NCBI GenBank assembly: GCA_965233675.1
Contig: OZ247498.1
Span: 4,402,001-4,466,000, forward strand
Source: SZUA-309 sp965233675
GTDB taxonomy: Bacteria > Pseudomonadota > Gammaproteobacteria > Pseudomonadales > Azotimanducaceae
Length of the DNA: 64,000 nt
Direction: 5' to 3'
The notes below the pieces were generated by a model. That model was not told the DNA's origin. It worked only from the letters and a program-made list of their open reading frames with translations, and ran no database searches. The translations under genes were made by a program, and so were the position numbers. Position 1 is the first letter of the stretch, and each line of letters begins with the position of its first letter. Below, piece after piece: positions 17,391 through 25,220 of this stretch.

Positions 17391-18160
17391 GGCGCTTCTC
17401 CGAGATTGGACCAGCCGAGAGCCTCGAGGGTTGCCACGTCCGTGCTCGACAGTCCGCTCTCGGCAACGTGCATCTGCACACGATGCTCACCATTGGTTTC
17501 CCGAATGGCTTCGAAGCGGGCGCCGCTGATCTGTTCATTCATCGCTGTCGCGAATCGCTCGGCCCGGGTGGAAGACTCGAACACCACGCCCTTGGCCACG
17601 ACCAGTCGCTCACCTGCCGCGACGCTGGTTGCCGCGATCCGGTTCTGGTGGCCGGCCACCTTGCTCGCATAGGCAACGGCGCCGTCAGGTAGTTCCGGAG
17701 AGCGGCTGATTCTGCCGGGGCCGTAGTTGTAGGCGGCCAGAGCCCGTTCCACGTCGCCGCCATTGGCGTCGAGCAGTTCGCGGAGATAGCGGCTGCCGAG
17801 TTCGATGTTCAGGCATGGGTTGTAGAGCTCTGCAACCCGCGTGACACCGAGATGCCGGGCCGTACCCGGCCACTGGATCTGCATGATGCCATGGGCATTT
17901 GCATGGGAGCGGGCGTCCGGATCCCAGGCGCTTTCCGTGGCGGCCACGGCCAGCAGCAGATCAACGGGCACATCGTGCATGCGGGAGGCGATCTCGAAAC
18001 AGGACTGATACGGATAGGCGCGCTCGGCGGCACCTGCGGTGCCGGGCAGAAGCGTACCGGCCACAACCGCCAGCGCGGCCAGGGCAGCGGGGCGCAAACC
18101 GAACGACGTCCACGGTGCACGCCGGGACAGTAACGCGGGGGTGCGATGATTCATGATCAT
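17387..18160 (-). CDS. lytic transglycosylase (SLT domain)
   Basis: Cleaves peptidoglycan glycan strands in the periplasm, often to open a path for an envelope machine. A 257-residue protein with an N-terminal signal (LAALAVVAGTLLPGTAGA). The SLT signature is clear: catalytic Glu in AVAATESAWDPDARS near residue 76, then HGIMQIQW, the GSRYLREL helix and ALAAYNYGPG. After the SLT domain about 90 residues carry RVQMHVAESGLSS-like sequence of unknown fold. ATGA overlaps join it to both neighbours, so translation within the operon is coupled. Similar specialised SLT enzymes accompany secretion and conjugation systems. Confidence 0.88.
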   Translation of the reverse strand: MIMNHRTPALLSRRAPWTSFGLRPAALAALAVVAGTLLPGTAGAAERAYPYQSCFEIASRMHDVPVDLLLAVAATESAWDPDARSHANAHGIMQIQWPGTARHLGVTRVAELYNPCLNIELGSRYLRELLDANGGDVERALAAYNYGPGRISRSPELPDGAVAYASKVAGHQNRIAATSVAAGERLVVAKGVVFESSTRAERFATAMNEQISGARFEAIRETNGEHRVQMHVAESGLSSTDVATLEALGWSNLGEAP

Positions 18161-18768
18161 TGGCCTGTAATCTCCGTCACCTGCGCCATGATGAGGGCCC
18201 GCTGGTCTGCGTTGGCCGCATCGAATACCACCTGGTAGGCGCCGGCCCCCTGCCGGACCACCCGGAACTCATGATCCAGTGTCTGACTGAGCCGTGTGGC
18301 GAAGCCTTCTGCCGACATCTGACTGTGAAACGGGACCCAGACCGGCTGATCGGCATGATCCCGTTGTTCCAGCGCCAGGGCGGATTGCACCCAGAATTCG
18401 GAGGATGGCGGCGCGGCAATGGGTTCGGGGGGTGGCAGCGCCGGGGTGGGTTCGAGCGCGGCGGAGGCATCCTGTGCATCAGCATCGGACGCAGGCAGGG
18501 CCGATGTTTCTTTTACCGGAGCCGCCGGAGCCGCTGTATCTGCCGGCATCTGTGGATTGCCGGCTGCCGGATCTGAACCGGGATCATCCGCCGATGCCTC
18601 CACGGCCGGATCGAACAGTGTGCTGGACGTTGTATGGATGAGCCGATCCCAGCCTGTTGCGGCCAGATCCCTGGCGTTGTTCAGGATCGGATGGGTCGGT
18701 GCGTCCATTGCGGTTGCCACCAGCAGGGTGACGACAGCGCCGGTAAAAATGCCGATGAGAAATCTCAT
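18157..18768 (-). CDS. membrane-anchored protein with Pro/Ala linker and SPOR-like C-terminus
   Basis: A 203-residue protein. Residues 1-20 (MRFLIGIFTGAVVTLLVATA) form a TM anchor or uncleaved signal. A Pro/Ala/Glu-rich linker spans about residues 50-125. The last 70 residues (WVQSALALEQ, WVPFHSQMSAEGFATRLSQTL, FRVVRQGAGAYQVVF) have the beta-alpha-beta pattern of a SPOR domain, which binds denuded glycan. The SPOR assignment is by pattern only. Its stop overlaps the transglycosylase start (ATGA), and it follows the 18778 gene by nine bases. Confidence 0.65.
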   Translation of the reverse strand: MRFLIGIFTGAVVTLLVATAMDAPTHPILNNARDLAATGWDRLIHTTSSTLFDPAVEASADDPGSDPAAGNPQMPADTAAPAAPVKETSALPASDADAQDASAALEPTPALPPPEPIAAPPSSEFWVQSALALEQRDHADQPVWVPFHSQMSAEGFATRLSQTLDHEFRVVRQGAGAYQVVFDAANADQRALIMAQVTEITGQ

Positions 18769-18777
18769 GCTGCCTCC

Positions 18778-20184
18778 TCAGATCGGTTCCACGCCGTCAG
18801 GGGCGTGGCTGAGATGAATGGCCCGCCACTGGATGTGGTCCGGATGGGTGGCGAGCAGGGTGTCGAGTTCTGACAGCCATTGATCGGTGCGTGCCAGGGG
18901 TCGGCTGCACACGCCGGTGCGTATATGCCGTGACAGCGCCTTGGCGGCGTTCCGGTCACTCACCGCGATGGCGTATATGCCGGCATCCGGCAGCGCGCTG
19001 ACCGACGGTGGAACACGGATCCGGAAGCGCCGCTCGCCGGCTGTCGCTTCCTTGAGCGTCGACTCACAGGTGGTGCTGGAGAGGTTTCTGTTGTAGCTCG
19101 ATAGTACGAACAGGTAGGCGGGGGTGAGCAGTTCAAAACCCACCTCGGCGCACTGATTACCACGCGCTTTCCTGCTGTCGCACACGCCTTCGTCTGCTGC
19201 GGGATACAGCTGCAGTGCAGACAGCAACTGGCCGTCCGGCAGATACGGCGAAGGGACCGGATGGGTCGTTCGGGCAATCTGATCCACCGGATACCGGCCG
19301 GTTCTGAGCGGGCCGGAGACATACACCGTTGCCACCTGCTGGGTGATTTCGCTGTCCTGTTCGGTGAGCAGCAGGCCGAGCTGCTGCACCTGGTTGCCGG
19401 TTCCCGCCGGTGCGGCCCGGAGGCTCAGGATCCATTCCGCCGTGGCTTCCTCCGTCGTCAGAGCAGCGAGGGGCGTGGTGGCCAGCTCGGTCGCCAGGCT
19501 TGCAAGTATGCGATTCAGATCCGGATCTTCTCCCTGAGCCAGATAGAGCGGTCCATCCAGTCCCTGGGGGTGGGCACAGCGGAGATGCCGGTGCATGGTG
19601 GTGGCGATCTCGTGACTGGACCGGACCGGCAGCGGACTGTCCACACCGCCGGCGGCGGCAGTGGTGACTGCCTGGCTCAATGCTGCGCTTTCTGTGGCTG
19701 TCAGTCGGCCACGCCAGCTGTGGCTAACGCCGCTTACCCAGACGGATTCGGTCACGTCGATCATCCGGATGTTCAGTTTGTGGTAATAGCTGCCATCCGC
19801 TTCGATGGCGACGCCGAGCAGGTAAACCGGTTGCTCCAGCACACCGCAGTGATTCTGTGGCTGATCGGACCAGGCGATCCGCACCCCGGATGATTTCAGA
19901 AGCCGCTGGGTGAGATGGGCTTCCACCGCCTCGTGCAGGCGACTGGCGCGATCCGTGGGCTGACCGGCGGTCAGACTCACCAGCTTGATGGTTTCGCCTT
20001 TGAATCTGGGATGCTCGCCGAGGGTCCTGCCCAGTTCAGGCAGCACTTCGGTATCCAGCCAGCGCCCGAGGCTGCCATTGAGCAGGCCCGAGTCTGCCCG
20101 GGCGGATGCGGTGGACAGAAAGATCAGCGCCAGGGCGAGCATGCCCGCCACGGGTACCCTGATCCGATCAGGAAGCCGCAACAT
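18778..20184 (-). CDS. large exported protein of unknown function, partly DUF4384-like
   Basis: A 468-residue protein starting at MLRLPDRIRV with a Sec signal (AGMLALALIFLSTASARA). The start at 20184 has GGAG 9 bases upstream; an ATG at 20199 is also in frame. The first half has GETIKLVSL and SRLHEAVEAHLTQRLL, a pattern seen in LpoB/FlgO-type and DUF4384-associated proteins. The second half has LTPAYLFVLSSYNRN and an acid/base-rich end, resembling DUF4384. Four or more cysteines suggest disulfides. Overlaps the 3' end of the upstream ExbD-like gene by 17 bases. No confident family; central member of the operon. Confidence 0.6.
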   Translation of the reverse strand: MLRLPDRIRVPVAGMLALALIFLSTASARADSGLLNGSLGRWLDTEVLPELGRTLGEHPRFKGETIKLVSLTAGQPTDRASRLHEAVEAHLTQRLLKSSGVRIAWSDQPQNHCGVLEQPVYLLGVAIEADGSYYHKLNIRMIDVTESVWVSGVSHSWRGRLTATESAALSQAVTTAAAGGVDSPLPVRSSHEIATTMHRHLRCAHPQGLDGPLYLAQGEDPDLNRILASLATELATTPLAALTTEEATAEWILSLRAAPAGTGNQVQQLGLLLTEQDSEITQQVATVYVSGPLRTGRYPVDQIARTTHPVPSPYLPDGQLLSALQLYPAADEGVCDSRKARGNQCAEVGFELLTPAYLFVLSSYNRNLSSTTCESTLKEATAGERRFRIRVPPSVSALPDAGIYAIAVSDRNAAKALSRHIRTGVCSRPLARTDQWLSELDTLLATHPDHIQWRAIHLSHAPDGVEPI

Positions 20185-20950
20185 GTCTGACGTCTCCATA
20201 TCGGTCGATGACGAGCTGACCCTGGGTCACCTGACCCAGGTGGCGCTCGATCTGATTGCTGATGCGTCCCGGCAGGGCGATTCCCCAGCGGTAGCCGTCG
20301 ATGCTTGGGCGGGCCTGTTTGAGCGCATCGACGACGAGGCCGGGTATGGAAGGTGGCAGCAGTTCGTAGACCTGCCCCGGCGATTCGGTATCGAGAAAGC
20401 GGTAAGTCTCGGACAGGGTGAGGACGTCCGAATCCTGGAAGGCATAAACGCGGATGTCGCCTCGGGCGATCAGCCTGAGAAAGTCGCCGTCGGAAGCAAA
20501 CCGCAGAATCAGGCCCTCTTCCTCCGGTTCTGCAGCAGGGGCAGGCGCCGCGTCGATTGCCGGACTGGGTGCAGGCGTCTCGATGGGTGCGGCCGCGGCC
20601 GCCGGTATGGGTTCCGGTTCGGTTTCCGGTGCGGGGGCAGGCGGAGATGCCGCCAGGGCAACCGGCTCGGGATCGGAGGGGGTTAATTCGGGTGCGATGA
20701 CCGGCTCCGGGTGAACGCGTTCCGGGTGAACGCGTTCCGGGCGAACGGGTTCCGGTTGAACGGATTCCTGGCGAACGGGCTCAGACGGCGTTGTTGCTTC
20801 CGCTGTCGTCTCCGTCGGTGTCTGCGGTGGTTCAGCATGTTTCACCAGCGCCAGAATGGCGATCAGGCAGAAGGCGATGATCGCCATGAACCGCATGACG
20901 TCAGCCTGCAGCGATTCACCGTCGTCATAACTGGGCGCCCGCTGGTGCAT
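20168..20950 (-). CDS. ExbD/MotB-like single-pass protein with repeat linker
   Basis: A 260-residue protein with one N-terminal TM helix (VMRFMAIIAFCLIAILALVKH, residues 18-38). An Asp (D17) at the cytoplasmic edge in QADVMRF aligns by eye with the proton-carrying Asp of ExbD/TolR (IDVML). A Pro/Glu/Ala-rich linker (about 45-145) includes pentapeptide repeats of VHPER type encoded by 15-base DNA repeats. A periplasmic domain (about 150-260) follows, without an obvious OmpA motif. Its ATG overlaps the stop of the MotA/ExbB-like gene (TGATG), the arrangement expected of a motor pair. Confidence 0.68.
   Translation of the reverse strand: MHQRAPSYDDGESLQADVMRFMAIIAFCLIAILALVKHAEPPQTPTETTAEATTPSEPVRQESVQPEPVRPERVHPERVHPEPVIAPELTPSDPEPVALAASPPAPAPETEPEPIPAAAAAPIETPAPSPAIDAAPAPAAEPEEEGLILRFASDGDFLRLIARGDIRVYAFQDSDVLTLSETYRFLDTESPGQVYELLPPSIPGLVVDALKQARPSIDGYRWGIALPGRISNQIERHLGQVTQGQLVIDRYGDVRHVAAS
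20706..20780 (-). repeat. five 15-bp tandem units coding pentapeptide repeats
   Basis: Units of type tccgggtgaacgcgt run at 20706-20720, 20721-20735 (both identical), then three diverging copies to 20780. They are in frame in the gene at 20168-20950 and encode V-x-P-E-x pentapeptides in the periplasmic linker. Confidence 0.8.
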
Positions 20951-21627
20951 CAGGCTGTCCGCTCCGCGTCGGTGGTGACGCCGGCCGTCGTCTCCGATCC
21001 GAGCACGGCGGCTTCGAGACGGCGGGTCACTTCAATGAGTTCGCTCATGTCCTGGCGGCTGTGGGCTTCGTAAAACGCATTCAATCGAGCGCCGACGGTC
21101 ATGGTCTTGCCGAGCCGCATGAGATAGGAACCCACGCCACCGACAATGGTGGTGGTGAGCGCGAGCAGGATGCCGCCATCGACGAGCTTCTGCAGGACCG
21201 AACCGGCGCTGTCCACCAGCGCCTCGCCGGGATCGCCCAGGGCGGCCTGCAGGGCGCTGCGCATGCCGACGGCCGTCCAGATCACACCGATGCCCACGAA
21301 CAGATGAATCCAGACATCGAGCAACTGGTCGAGCTCCAGAACCTCGCTGAAGCCCGGGCTGGAGAGCCCATCGTCCAGCAGCCGGTTGAGGCGGGTGAGG
21401 TTCATCAGAAAGACGGTCAGGATCAGTGCGAACAGCCACACCGAATGACCGAGGTTTGCATCCAGCCAGCTGCCGAGGCTTTCCCGGGAAGAGGTCAGCG
21501 ACGGGTCCGGCGGAGCAACGATCAGCAGCGCGATGAGGGTGAGCACGATGCCCGTGCCCGCCCCCCAGCCAAAACCCCAGGTCACCGACGACGGGGTAAA
21601 TGTGTTTTCGCGCTGCGAATCACTCAC
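20950..21627 (-). CDS. MotA/TolQ/ExbB-like proton-channel protein
   Basis: A 225-residue integral membrane protein with four hydrophobic helices near residues 17-38, 62-78, 104-122 and 150-170. The third and fourth resemble the TolQ/ExbB core: GVIWTAVGMRSAL resembles the GTVxGM helix, and GGILLALTTTIVGGVGSYLMR the GI-AL-TTA-G helix, with T158-T160 where channel threonines lie. The GTG start at 21627 shares a GTGA overlap with the upstream lipoprotein gene and has GGAG 7 bases ahead. The adjacent ExbD-like gene supports a proton-motive-force motor pair. It is not a canonical MotA: it has no recognisable torque-loop sequence. Confidence 0.7.
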   Translation of the reverse strand: MSDSQRENTFTPSSVTWGFGWGAGTGIVLTLIALLIVAPPDPSLTSSRESLGSWLDANLGHSVWLFALILTVFLMNLTRLNRLLDDGLSSPGFSEVLELDQLLDVWIHLFVGIGVIWTAVGMRSALQAALGDPGEALVDSAGSVLQKLVDGGILLALTTTIVGGVGSYLMRLGKTMTVGARLNAFYEAHSRQDMSELIEVTRRLEAAVLGSETTAGVTTDAERTA

Positions 21628-22166
21628 CGGGCATCTCCTGCCTGGCAGGCGCGGCACGTTGCTTCGAGCACCAGATCCGTTTCTTTCAGCAGGTGGTCGG
21701 CGCGGTAGAAGCTGGCGGCGTCATTGCTGGCGCGGAGCAGCCCGAGTTCCTTGTCGTGCAGCTCGGCCTGCATGTCCGACATCACCTGCTTGCGGATCGG
21801 GCAGGTCTGGGAGCAGGTGTTGTAGTCACCCTGCAGGGACACGAACTTCACATTGAAGTAGCGGTTATACAGACCTTCCGCCTGACGGCGACTGATCACG
21901 CCCATATCCTGAACGCGCATCAGATGGTCGCTGAACTGACGCCGGTTGTTCTTATCCGGATTCGCCTCAGCCAGGGTCAGAAGGGACTGGAAGTAGCCAT
22001 CGAAGTGGTACTCACAACCGCTGTCGAGCTTGGTTTCCACGGTGCGCATGGCACTTTCCAGGTCGCCCCGCACACTGACAGCACAGTAGTCGGGATCCGT
22101 GGTGGTGCAGGCGGCGGCGAGTGCAAGGACAGGCACCGCGAGCAGAAGTTTTGCGTGTTTCAACAT
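21624..22166 (-). CDS. lipoprotein of unknown function
   Basis: A 180-residue lipoprotein starting at MLKHAKLL (ATG 22166) with a strong AAGGAG site. The lipobox is LALAAC (Cys near 20), followed by TTT, so it is probably outer-membrane retained. The rest is mostly helical with four further cysteines arranged in pairs (YNTCSQTCPIRK and EATCRACQ). A heme motif is not present (no CxxCH). Translationally coupled by GTGA to the MotA/ExbB-like gene. No family recognised. Confidence 0.68.
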   Translation of the reverse strand: MLKHAKLLLAVPVLALAAACTTTDPDYCAVSVRGDLESAMRTVETKLDSGCEYHFDGYFQSLLTLAEANPDKNNRRQFSDHLMRVQDMGVISRRQAEGLYNRYFNVKFVSLQGDYNTCSQTCPIRKQVMSDMQAELHDKELGLLRASNDAASFYRADHLLKETDLVLEATCRACQAGDAR

Positions 22167-22206
22167 GTCATATCTCCTTGTTCGGAATTGCAGATCGGCT
22201 TCCGGC

Positions 22207-23061
22207 TCACATTGCCAGGGGGCTGACGAACTCCTGTTCCCCGATGGCGTACGGCGGGGATGCGATGGGGGATTCCATGGTGGATTCACCAAAGAGGATT
22301 TCCTTCACGCCACCGACCACGGCGGACATCTCCGGAGTGATCATTCCGAAGGACTGATTGAGCTGCTCCATGAGAGCCGCGCGTCCGATCTCCTGCTGGG
22401 TGAAGGCGATCAGTTGGGAGGCCTCTTCCATATCCAGGTAGATGTCGGCAGCCACCACGGCCAGCGATTGACTCGGGCCGCTCTTGCTGGTGGAAACCAG
22501 GTCGTAGTACTGCTTGAAGCGGTCGGAGAGCCGGACTCCGGAACGGCCACGCAGGGCAGGTCGATCTTCCTGGCTCGCCGTTGCGGTGCCGGCTTCACCC
22601 AGCAGCGTGTTCTGCAGTGAGGTGGGCGTGGTCCGCTGTCCGAGCTCCTGACGCAGCCGTTTCTCCAGGCTGGAACGGGTGGAGTTCACCGCCCGCTCCA
22701 TCTCCGGCAGCCGGTCGCTCATGACTTCGAGCATCTCCAGATAGGTGCTGCCGAGCTGCTTGGCGATGCGATCACAGCCCTGATCACCGTCGGCGCCCTG
22801 GCAGAGGCTTTCGGTATACAGCTGTTGCTGCATATCCAGACGATGAATGATCTGCTGCAGGTTGTTTTCCATGTCTTCGGCGACCTGGCCGGTTTCACGG
22901 ATATCCTCGAGCACGGTGGTGGGAAACAGGCGAACTACGGGGCCGCTGGTGGTGGCCTGGGCGGCGCCCGCAAGCAGACAGACCGCCGCCACGAGCAGTG
23001 CGGGACCACGGCGCCAACTGCCCGCCCGGGCGGATCCTGGGTCCTGGATGGTTGGTTTCAT
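22207..23061 (-). CDS. periplasmic helical protein, TrbJ/VirB5-like in pattern
   Basis: A 284-residue protein with a signal peptide (ALLVAAVCLLAGAAQA) and GGAGG before the ATG. The mature part is almost entirely helical with long heptad-like stretches (VAEDMENNLQQIIHRLDMQQQLY, MERAVNSTRSSLEKRLRQEL). The overall pattern recalls TrbJ/VirB5 periplasmic proteins of conjugation systems, but I cannot align specific motifs. It lies between the glycine-zipper gene (120-base gap) and the lipoprotein gene (40-base gap). Confidence 0.6.
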   Translation of the reverse strand: MKPTIQDPGSARAGSWRRGPALLVAAVCLLAGAAQATTSGPVVRLFPTTVLEDIRETGQVAEDMENNLQQIIHRLDMQQQLYTESLCQGADGDQGCDRIAKQLGSTYLEMLEVMSDRLPEMERAVNSTRSSLEKRLRQELGQRTTPTSLQNTLLGEAGTATASQEDRPALRGRSGVRLSDRFKQYYDLVSTSKSGPSQSLAVVAADIYLDMEEASQLIAFTQQEIGRAALMEQLNQSFGMITPEMSAVVGGVKEILFGESTMESPIASPPYAIGEQEFVSPLAM

Positions 23062-23167
23062 TGTTGAACCTCCTTCAGTGATGGGGCTCGGGTGCGGCGG
23101 GACATTCTGTCCGTCTGTCGGACCCGGGTGACTCGTCCGGGAGCATGCGCCCGGTTGAATGAACGCT

Positions 23168-23180
23168 GCCTGAATCAGGC
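23168..23180. repeat. 13-bp palindrome after the glycine-zipper gene
   Basis: GCCTGA-A-TCAGGC directly follows the stop of the 23182 gene in the 120-base gap inside the operon. It could attenuate or process the transcript after its first gene, but the stem is short. Confidence 0.35.
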
Positions 23181-23181
23181 A

Positions 23182-23793
23182 TCAGGTTTCTCCGTACGCC
23201 GGTTCGAGGGCAACACGCACCCGTACCGAGTCGCCGGGATGTTCCGTCATGCGTTTCTCGAACAGCTGTCCGGCGTACTCATAGGTGACGTCGTAGCCCG
23301 TCACATGCTCGATCACCTCGGTCTGGTAGCTGGTGTGGCAGACTTCACGGGGTTGGCGTCGGTTGTTCCGGGCCGCGTCCCTGGCGATCGAGGAGCCCGC
23401 CAGCGCACCGGCAATGGTCAGTGCTTTTTTGCCGTTCCCGCCACCGAACTGGTTGCCGATGAGGCCACCGACGATGCCGCCGAACAGGCCCGGCAGAAAC
23501 AGATTTTCATTCCGTGGCTGTCGTTCGTAGTAGTGGCTTTCCTGATAGGTCTGCCGCGTGCACTGCTGGACAGGGTGTTGCACCGTGCGCTGGCTGGTGA
23601 TCGTGCTCACGTTTACGACGGGTGCAGACACGTAGTAACTCGATGCCGGGGTGGCGGTGCGATACGTCTCTGCGGTGGCGTTGGTTGCGCCGGCGGTGAG
23701 CGCTCCGGCGAGCAGCAGCGCGGAACCTCTGCGCCCGTGTCGCAGGTAGCGATGCCCCGCTGGTTTTCCGGTAGATGGTGGTTTGCTGTTCAT
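23182..23793 (-). CDS. glycine-zipper 2TM protein (17-kDa-antigen type)
   Basis: A 203-residue exported protein starting at MNSKPPSTG (ATG 23793, GGAAGG 5 bases upstream). A signal peptide (GSALLLAGALTAGATNATA) precedes SAPVVNVSTIT. Residues near 115-150 form a glycine zipper (FLPGLFGGIVGGLIGNQFGG and ALTIAGALAGSSIA), a membrane-inserting motif of outer-membrane proteins. The end has VTGYDVTYEYAGQLFEKRM and VRVRVAL, typical of glycine-zipper 2TM family members. First gene of the operon; its promoter should lie in 23794-23931, shared with the divergent methyltransferase. A palindrome (23168-23180) follows the stop. Confidence 0.78.
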   Translation of the reverse strand: MNSKPPSTGKPAGHRYLRHGRRGSALLLAGALTAGATNATAETYRTATPASSYYVSAPVVNVSTITSQRTVQHPVQQCTRQTYQESHYYERQPRNENLFLPGLFGGIVGGLIGNQFGGGNGKKALTIAGALAGSSIARDAARNNRRQPREVCHTSYQTEVIEHVTGYDVTYEYAGQLFEKRMTEHPGDSVRVRVALEPAYGET

Positions 23794-23931
23794 GTCCTTC
23801 CCTCGTGGGCCTTTGCGCATGTCTGCTTTCCTGTTGGGGTTCTTTCCATACTGGGCACTGCAGGGACGATGGTATGGGGGGTAACCTAAACAGAAGCTGA
23901 ATGAACGTGACGAAATGGCGGACAGGGAAAT

Positions 23932-24570
23932 ATGAGTGAGGCAGATCGGCAGAAGTGGGATGCCCGCTACCGGCAACAGACCGATGGGGATTCATATGCG
24001 GCGAGCGAACTGCTCGACCGTGCGCTCGTCAGACTGGCGTCGGCACGGGGGGATCTGACCGGCCTGACCGCGCTCGATCTGGCCTGCGGTGGTGGACGCA
24101 ACAGCATCCGGCTCGCGGAAGCCGGATTCCGCGTGGATGCAGTGGATGTGTCTTCGGAAGGCCTGGCCCTGGCTCGCCAGCGCGCAGATCGAAGGGCTGC
24201 AGGCGGCACAGGTCCGGAAGCCGGAACCGTCCACCGCATCAACTGGATTCAGGCGGATCTGGACGAGGGATTGCCTGTTTCAGGTCCTTACGATCTGATC
24301 GTCCTGATCCGCTATCTCGACCTCAACCTGCTGGCCAGCGCCATCCGGTGCCTGAGCCCCGGCGGCGTGCTGGTTGTGGAACTGCACATGAATCCAGGCT
24401 CCGAGCCCGTCTCCGGCCCCGGAAACCCCGATTTCCTGATCTCCCCGGGTGCCCTCGCCGACGCCACTGGGGATCTGACGCCCTGGATTGCGGAAGAGGG
24501 CATCCGCGACACCGGCCCCGATCGTCGAGAGGCTCTGGCGCAGTTTGTGGGCCTGAATCCACCTGCATGA
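23932..24570 (+). CDS. class I SAM-dependent methyltransferase (TehB-like)
   Basis: A 212-residue soluble methyltransferase. SAM motif I is LDLACGGGRNSIRLAEAG near residues 48-65, with VDAVDVSSEGLALARQRA as motif II and YDLIVLIRYLDLNLL plus LSPGGVLVVELH as the later strands. RQKWDARY at the N-terminus is typical of TehB/thiopurine-type enzymes. AGGGAAAT precedes the ATG. Substrate unknown; divergent from the envelope operon by 138 bases. Confidence 0.85.
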   Translation: MSEADRQKWDARYRQQTDGDSYAASELLDRALVRLASARGDLTGLTALDLACGGGRNSIRLAEAGFRVDAVDVSSEGLALARQRADRRAAGGTGPEAGTVHRINWIQADLDEGLPVSGPYDLIVLIRYLDLNLLASAIRCLSPGGVLVVELHMNPGSEPVSGPGNPDFLISPGALADATGDLTPWIAEEGIRDTGPDRREALAQFVGLNPPA

Positions 24571-24610
24571 TGCTCAATTCTCTATGCCCTATGTTGGATG
24601 TATTATATAT

Positions 24611-24639
24611 TTGACATAGAGTCCAAATAAACATACATT
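24611..24639 (+). promoter_or_regulatory. sigma-70 type promoter for 24693-25451
   Basis: A perfect TTGACA (24611-24616), a 17-base spacer and TACATT (24634-24639) stand in an AT-rich pocket 54 bases before the membrane-protein ATG. An imperfect inverted pair CTATGT/ACATAG flanks the -35, a possible operator for the XRE regulator encoded downstream. Confidence 0.6.
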
Positions 24640-24692
24640 AGGTCTCATATATTCGACCAGACACCGAAGACGACCGCTTCGAAGGGGCCCAA

Positions 24693-25199
24693 ATGATCAC
24701 ATTGTTGAAACACCTGAACGCCTACTCCTTCAAAGAGAAGAGCATTCTGATTTCACTGCTGGCTATCACCGTCCTGTACGGCGGCTACTTCTATGAACTC
24801 GTGGCCAGTGGTGTGAGCCTGAGCGACCCGGACCAGAGTCTGGCCGCCATGCTGAAGAGCATGCTCGGCATCGTCATCGCGCTGGTGGTGGTGCACATCA
24901 TCTTCCATATCGTCATCTCCCTGGATGATGTGGAGGAAGCCGAAGACGAACGGGACAAGGCGGTGGCGCGGCGGGCCAGCGTTTTCGGATTCAACGTGCT
25001 CTTTGTTGTCGTGCTGCTGGTAACAGGCCGGATCCTCATTCTCGGGGCCTGGGCCGAGTCGGACCAATCCGGGGCCGTACCCTACGCGGGCGCAGGCGTT
25101 TATGAGATTGCCAACCTGCTGCTGGCCGGGCTGATTGCCTCGGAGATCGTTTACTACGGTGCGCAGCTGTATTTCTATCGGCGCGGGGTCGCCGGTTGA
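24693..25199 (+). CDS. four-helix membrane protein, DUF2178-like
   Basis: A 168-residue inner-membrane protein with four hydrophobic segments near residues 17-38, 55-76, 97-117 and 135-158. Between helices 2 and 3 it has EDERDKAVARRA, a charged cytoplasmic loop with the DERD phrase seen in DUF2178 proteins. These commonly pair with small XRE regulators, as here (next gene 21 bases downstream). GAAGGGG precedes the ATG. The function of the pair is not known. Confidence 0.7.
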   Translation: MITLLKHLNAYSFKEKSILISLLAITVLYGGYFYELVASGVSLSDPDQSLAAMLKSMLGIVIALVVVHIIFHIVISLDDVEEAEDERDKAVARRASVFGFNVLFVVVLLVTGRILILGAWAESDQSGAVPYAGAGVYEIANLLLAGLIASEIVYYGAQLYFYRRGVAG

Positions 25200-25220
25200 T
25201 GTCCGCTGAGGATTACTGAG

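Noticed and set aside
17049..23793. Zorya anti-phage system
   Set aside because: The motor-like pair is present, but no ZorC, ZorD or ZorE-like gene lies alongside, and most neighbours are exported envelope proteins.
24693..25199. MauE for the amine dehydrogenase
   Set aside because: Four TM helices fit loosely, but the DERD loop and the XRE neighbour fit a DUF2178-type protein better, and no MauE features are seen.
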